This document shows positions 59,952 through 64,000 of a stretch of 64,000 nucleotides of DNA, piece after piece. Numbering within the stretch: the stretch's first letter is position 1; each line of letters begins with the position of its first letter. A program made the position numbers and the translations under genes. The stretch is from the NCBI GenBank assembly GCA_003194525.1, contig NBIV01000205.1, positions 81,613 through 145,612 of the forward strand. The letters run 5' to 3'. The notes below the pieces were generated by a model that was not told the DNA's origin, did not search any database, and saw nothing but the letters and a program-made list of their open reading frames with translations. Source of the DNA: Gracilariopsis chorda (lineage: Eukaryota > Rhodophyta > Florideophyceae > Gracilariales > Gracilariaceae).

Positions 59952-61841
59952 ATGCCTTACAGTTTGGAAGATAGAGTGAGCCACTTTCTTCCGAGCAGCA
60001 CGACAACATGGAAGCCCAACGCTTCCTACCACTATCATCACGTGGCCGCCATTCTGGACATGCAAACAGCCAAGCGAACCGTCGATGTGTACGGCGTTAT
60101 TCTCGATTGTCGAGCTCCGTGCATCACAAACGGCCAGCAGCTGCGTAGTGAAATCGTCATTGCGGATGAGTCATGCATGTCCCCATCGGGCACGCTCAGA
60201 ACTTTCCCCATTCATTGCTTCATTGACGACCCAACTGACGCCATCCCATTTCGCGACGTCGGCGATATTGTGCGCATCCATCGCGCTCTGCTCATTGACT
60301 ACACCCCACAAGGCGACTCTCCTGTGCGCCAAGGAAGAGTCAAGTATTATTCATCGGTACTACTGTGGAGGCATGACGACCACCATTATGACCCATTCAT
60401 CACCAAGAGCTACAACCAACTACGCCAATCTCATTATCATTCATCATCCCCAAACGCCACACACAAGCTGGACCAGCACGACATGAGCAGAGTGGCAGCC
60501 CTGCGCAAGTGGTCGAGAAACTTCGTGTTGCGCAAATACTACAGCCAGCGACAGTATTTGCGCATTGTTCCTGAAGTTCTCAGTGCTCCACAAGATGCTG
60601 TATTCATCACCAAGAGCTTCGATTTAGTCTGCTACGTTCAACACCCCCAGGTAGCAGCCGAAAACGGTACCATTAACATGCTTGTTTGCTATCGGGAAGA
60701 GCAGGGAGCCGAGCCCACAAACATTCTAGTCACCAGTCAGGAACCAAGCCAATCGCGTGAAAACTTACGCTCGTTTAACTTTGTGCACTTCTGCCCGTCA
60801 TGGAACTTCCGACCAAACAAACCGTCGTGGTTACTTTTGCGCGATGTTCGCATCGCGCACAGGGGGCAACAGCGTATTATCGAACTTAGCGTCAGTGGCA
60901 GAACCTCAACCTTAATCTGGAACAACGCCAATGCTCCAGACGTCCGTGCCGCTCGAGATAAGTACCAGGAGCACCGTGAAAATCACGTTACGCCTGCGAT
61001 CACCCATTCCGCCACTGGGTACTCCATGTTACATCCACATCCTCAAACAACTCCCAAGCGACCGAGGACGTGGGATGCTAATCAGGACTATGCTTCCAAG
61101 CAAACCCTCTTGCCTGCAGCAGATCGTTATCCAAATAACGCTGGAAACACGAAGCGACGAAAGCCTAGTGACGCTCAGGGGATCTCAGAAGATCAGACAA
61201 GCCATGCACCAAGAGACAATGGCCCCTTCGCTCAAACGGTAGCGCCAAGAGCTGAAGATCGTCGCCCAGAACAGCGAACATCTGTTCCCGGTGAGAACAG
61301 CACAGGTATTGCATTAAACCCATATGAATCCTTGATCACGACACATGATCAACAAGATCGAAAAGTTTGGCGTATTCAAGATATGGTACGAGCGTTTCGA
61401 CTCGGATGTGGTGAATGCAAAGTTTTTCGGTTAGCGGTATGGGCACGCGGTGTAGCATGGCCGAGAGACCTGCGACTAGCATGTCGACCCTTATGCAAGG
61501 GATGCGAGGAAGATGTGCTTGTCCTTGGCGACAAGTGTAATAAATGTGGCTCTCAAGAACAGCGATGGCAGTTCGCGTTGCGGTTTGTTCTGGAAGACAG
61601 GATGGAAGGAGCTAGGATCGAAAGCTGGGTCAAGGGAAAGGAAGCAGAACGGTTCCTTGGGTTTCAGGCCGCCGATCTCCGGAATGAAAACGGAAAATGC
61701 GAGCTCTTGAAACAAAGGCTTCAGCAGATCACCTCACCCGTGAAGGTAGTGGATTGCCTAGTGATACCTTACGAGTATGAAGACGATATGGGTGTATATA
61801 GAATCGCATGTGCGATGAAGGGAACAAGGTGTCTTGTATAA
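59952..61841 (+). CDS. POT1: POT1-like telomere single-strand-binding protein
   Basis: 629 residues. The N-terminal OB fold (about 35-135) has VDVYGVILDCRAPCITNG, then IVIADES and FRDVGDIVRIHRALLIDY, the order seen in POT1 OB1. A second OB-like part follows (about 185-320, beginning AALRKWSRNFV, close to the conserved ALRxW region of POT1). A 110-residue disordered linker rich in Pro/Ser/Arg separates this from a C-terminal domain. That domain contains a Cys4 site, CRPLCKGCEED, then DKCNKCGSQEQRWQF, like the zinc insertion of the POT1 or TEBP C-terminal OB fold. POT1 protects telomere ends. Single exon from the ATG at 59952. Resemblance is by motif only; a TEBP-alpha or RPA-like protein is the alternative. 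Confidence 0.75.
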   Translation: MPYSLEDRVSHFLPSSTTTWKPNASYHYHHVAAILDMQTAKRTVDVYGVILDCRAPCITNGQQLRSEIVIADESCMSPSGTLRTFPIHCFIDDPTDAIPFRDVGDIVRIHRALLIDYTPQGDSPVRQGRVKYYSSVLLWRHDDHHYDPFITKSYNQLRQSHYHSSSPNATHKLDQHDMSRVAALRKWSRNFVLRKYYSQRQYLRIVPEVLSAPQDAVFITKSFDLVCYVQHPQVAAENGTINMLVCYREEQGAEPTNILVTSQEPSQSRENLRSFNFVHFCPSWNFRPNKPSWLLLRDVRIAHRGQQRIIELSVSGRTSTLIWNNANAPDVRAARDKYQEHRENHVTPAITHSATGYSMLHPHPQTTPKRPRTWDANQDYASKQTLLPAADRYPNNAGNTKRRKPSDAQGISEDQTSHAPRDNGPFAQTVAPRAEDRRPEQRTSVPGENSTGIALNPYESLITTHDQQDRKVWRIQDMVRAFRLGCGECKVFRLAVWARGVAWPRDLRLACRPLCKGCEEDVLVLGDKCNKCGSQEQRWQFALRFVLEDRMEGARIESWVKGKEAERFLGFQAADLRNENGKCELLKQRLQQITSPVKVVDCLVIPYEYEDDMGVYRIACAMKGTRCLV

Positions 61842-62183
61842 GTTATACTGAAGCAAATGGCAAACTAGCATAACCGGTCATGTCCGGCAGAACAAGGGAA
61901 ACGATAGAACCAGAAAACGAAAGCAATCTTCAACAACAAAAAGTCAAAGGGTGCAAAGTCTGTTACATTATGTGTCAATTCTGTAGAACAGTTAAAGAAT
62001 TCCTTTATAGCAGGGGCCAAGCGAATGCCGCAATTCTGCGCACTTTGTCGAAAGCCAGGCGTGTTCCGGCAGTGCCATTCCCGTTCCATATACACATGTA
62101 CCAGGTAGAATGTAATGATTCTTCAGTGAGAGGAGGTATGAAGGCATGGAACAATCCAGTTTGTTGCAGCTTCATTTTGGTTT
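61842..62183. other. Convergent 3' region, no gene seen
   Basis: 342 bp between the POT1-like and EBP2 stops. A plus-strand frame at 61880-62263 is uninformative and overlaps EBP2 in antisense. Confidence 0.45.
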
Positions 62184-63381
62184 CTATGATTTCTTTGAAG
62201 CCACCCGTCGGCTCTTTCCGAGCCTTTTCTTCTTTCCTTTTCGCTTTTGGATACCGCCTTTAGTCCTCGACATTTTTTGACCGTGCTGACCATTACTTTG
62301 TTTCGATGTTCTGAATTTGTTTCGAATGGACTCTCGGCCTTGTTTCTCTCCGGGTGCATCACTCGGTCGCCACGCCTTCTTTTTTCCAGAGGCCACATCA
62401 CTGTGATCTTGGAAACGATTCTCGCTATCGAGTTGTTCAACATCTAACAAATCAATGGGAAACTCTTCATCGTCATCTTCCATTGCTCCACCTTGTTCCC
62501 GCTGCTTAAGGCGCTGTTTCCGTAGGCGGCTGTAAGTCGCAATCTCTTCTTTTGCCTTGCGTTTCTTCTCTTGTTCTCTTTCCTTCTGTTCTGCTCGTAC
62601 TTTCTTCCGATTTTTGTTAATATCGCGGTTGTTCCGCCGGGTCTCTGCGGCTTCTATCTTTTCCTTTTGTTGCAAAATCTTTGTTTTGATCTTCGCCATT
62701 TGCGCATCACTCTTGACCATTTCAGCAAAGTAGTCATCGGGACGACGGAACTTAATCTTTTGTTCGCGGAGCTTGTCAAGGCCAGTGTGTACCGCTTCAG
62801 TTGTGAGTTCAGCGAACTTCTTCTCGCGTTCAAGGTCATCTAGTGCGAGCTTGTCGCTGAGTTTTTGCTTGAGGGGCATGGTTAGAACCAAGGACTCGGA
62901 AAACGGAAGAGCGTTCTTTCCAGGTACATCTACAAAAAGCGCAATCTCCGATAGCTTCTTTTCCATAGCCGCTTCGTCATTTGCCATGAGCTCTATGGTT
63001 TGAGAAGGAAGTTTTGATACTGCAATAGCTTCTAAAGGCGCATCCTCATCGCTCTCATCAGAGTGGTCACCTATTCCAACCAACTTGGTAAAAATCAGGT
63101 GCGTGAGAATCTGTGGGACCTTCGCCATCGTCACCACTTTCGGCACCACTTCTGTCTGATTGGGGTTCGGCAGTAGTACCGTCCACGCCGTTTTCAACAT
63201 TATCAATGGTCTTCGGGTGCGTATCTATTTCCATTTCGTTTGAGTCCGAAAGCTCTTCTGTGTGTGCATTTTCGTTTCCGCTTTTCACACGACTAGACAT
63301 CTCTTGTTTACCTCGCATGGTGTCTTTGTCTGGCGAGTCCGTGCTCACCTTATTTGTGGCATTCTTCTTCTTTTTCGCCAT
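62184..63381 (-). CDS. EBP2: EBP2 ribosome-biogenesis protein, two exons
   Basis: Exons 63381-63120 and 63070-62184 (382 residues). A 49-nt intron (63119-63071) with a weak GTCCCA donor and AATAG acceptor joins two acidic stretches in one frame; without it the first frame stops at about 63067. An alternative is a one-base frameshift. EBP2 is a nucleolar factor for 60S subunit assembly. The C-terminal half has RRPDDYFAEMVKSDAQMAKI, the family signature, then a long Lys/Arg/Glu coiled coil and a basic tail GKKKRLGKSRRVASKKS. The N-terminal 130 residues are acidic and Ser-rich as in homologues. Confidence 0.85.
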
Positions 63382-63388
63382 TGTCGCT

Positions 63389-63613
63389 ATGTCTTCACTG
63401 GAACAACACAAGAGACTGCTGTTCGAGAGTTTTACTGATGGTCTCAGCTGCTCAACACGAAGAGTGCTCGCGTTGCAAGGATTGATCCCGTCTGTCTTAC
63501 GATGTCAAACTGGCGACGGCGTATCTATACTTAGTCAAATGTGCTATTCCAAAAAAGCTATTGATTTTGCAGGGATCATTGTTCGTGATCCGAAGTGGCG
63601 CTCCTTGCCTTGA
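63389..63613 (+). CDS. Small ORF head-to-head with EBP2 (weak)
   Basis: 74 residues from the ATG at 63389, seven bases from the EBP2 start on the other strand, so their leaders must overlap or the ORF may lie in the EBP2 promoter. It has a plausible folded composition (HKRLLFESFTDGLSCSTRRV, then DGVSILSQMCYSKKAIDFAG) but no known family. It could be the first exon of a gene continuing beyond 63,613, or a fragment. Confidence 0.35.
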   Translation: MSSLEQHKRLLFESFTDGLSCSTRRVLALQGLIPSVLRCQTGDGVSILSQMCYSKKAIDFAGIIVRDPKWRSLP

Positions 63614-64000
63614 CGTGTGAACAAGCGAGTTCCCCTGATAGGGGTTACTATAGATAGATAGATACAAGGATACCGCCGGTAACCCTTTAACCCTCATAGC
63701 ACTCACGTCGCACGTGGTGTGCTATCTCGGAGCTCTTACCATCGCTGTCGACCATAGCCGCTCGGTTGAAGTTACAATCATCCAACTTCATTCCCGAATA
63801 ACACTTGCATGAGCGATGATTACGACGGAACCACCTTCTCAATGTAGTGGTACGGCTCCTCGGCTCCAGATAAAGTTTATGCCGGCTTTCTACGAGACTC
63901 CATGAACGGAGGATCATCGCCGGTTCCACGTCGACCGATCTACACAACGTCCATGATCGCCGACTCACAGACGCAGTGGCAGTACAAATAGTATCTACAA
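63614..64000. other. Right edge of the window, no gene supported
   Basis: A GATA-type microsatellite (TAGATAGATAGATA) lies at about 63650-63664. A 93-codon minus-strand frame at 63687-63968 has no recognisable features and may belong to a gene outside the window. Confidence 0.4.

Noticed and set aside
63687-63968. 93-codon minus-strand ORF at the window edge
   Set aside because: No recognisable domain, odd composition; cannot be judged without sequence beyond 64,000.

Overview
This is a nuclear window from a eukaryotic alga, most likely a red alga with compact, intron-poor genes. That assignment is an inference. It rests on plastid-type metabolism (SQD1 sulfolipid synthase and a FabZ with N-terminal targeting extensions), eukaryotic-only genes (Rab18, Gemin2, SF1/BBP, Vta1/LIP5, EBP2, a POT1-like telomere protein), very short GT-AG introns (about 49 to 111 nt), close convergent and divergent gene pairs, and a long stretch of nested transposons. 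No bacterial operons, rRNA genes, convincing tRNA genes or CRISPR arrays were seen.

Bases 1-37,150 are gene-dense. In order they hold: the 3' end of a PdxT/PDX2 glutaminase, an ankyrin protein (-), a small basic protein (+), SQD1 (+), Rab18 (-, three exons), a protein with an RVRF motif (+), an SGNH hydrolase (-), an F-box protein (+), a 2,069-residue intronless protein with a C-terminal CXC cysteine cluster (+), two overlapping-frame ORFs facing it (-), a C2-like/WW/Kelch/RING protein (-), a 100-residue protein (+), an RluD-type pseudouridine synthase (-), SF1/BBP (+), an organellar-type methionyl-tRNA formyltransferase (-), FabZ (+, two exons), Gemin2 (-, four exons), prephenate dehydratase (+), a PIN4-like RRM/R3H protein (-), the HscB/Jac1 co-chaperone (+), Vta1 (-) and a PhyH-family dioxygenase (-).

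Bases 37,150-44,235 are gene-poor. They contain two of the three diverged copies of a short dispersed repeat, several hairpins, one probable small secreted protein and one weak ORF.

Bases 44,236-58,490 form one nested mobile structure. A PIF/Harbinger DNA transposon has terminal inverted repeats and a TAA target duplication. It carries a SANT/Myb-like ORF (+) and a DDE transposase (-), both broken. Between those two genes sits a 10.4-kb Ty3/gypsy chromovirus with 563-bp LTRs and a perfect AGATG duplication. The retrotransposon has gag, pol (protease, RT, RNase H, integrase, chromodomain) and, unusually, a long antisense gene between pol and the 3' LTR with its own TATA box and AATAAA signal. 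Gag, pol and the antisense ORF each carry at least one stop, pol also has a frameshift, and the RT catalytic YxDD reads YLND, so this copy should be inactive.

Bases 58,491-64,000 return to host genes: a POT1-like telomere protein (+), nucleolar EBP2 (-, 49-nt intron) and a small ORF starting 7 bp from the EBP2 start. Together the host genes look like ordinary housekeeping functions: RNA processing, membrane traffic, plastid lipid and cofactor synthesis, and telomere care. The unexplained material is the 2,069-residue protein with its facing ORFs and the antisense gene in the retrotransposon.
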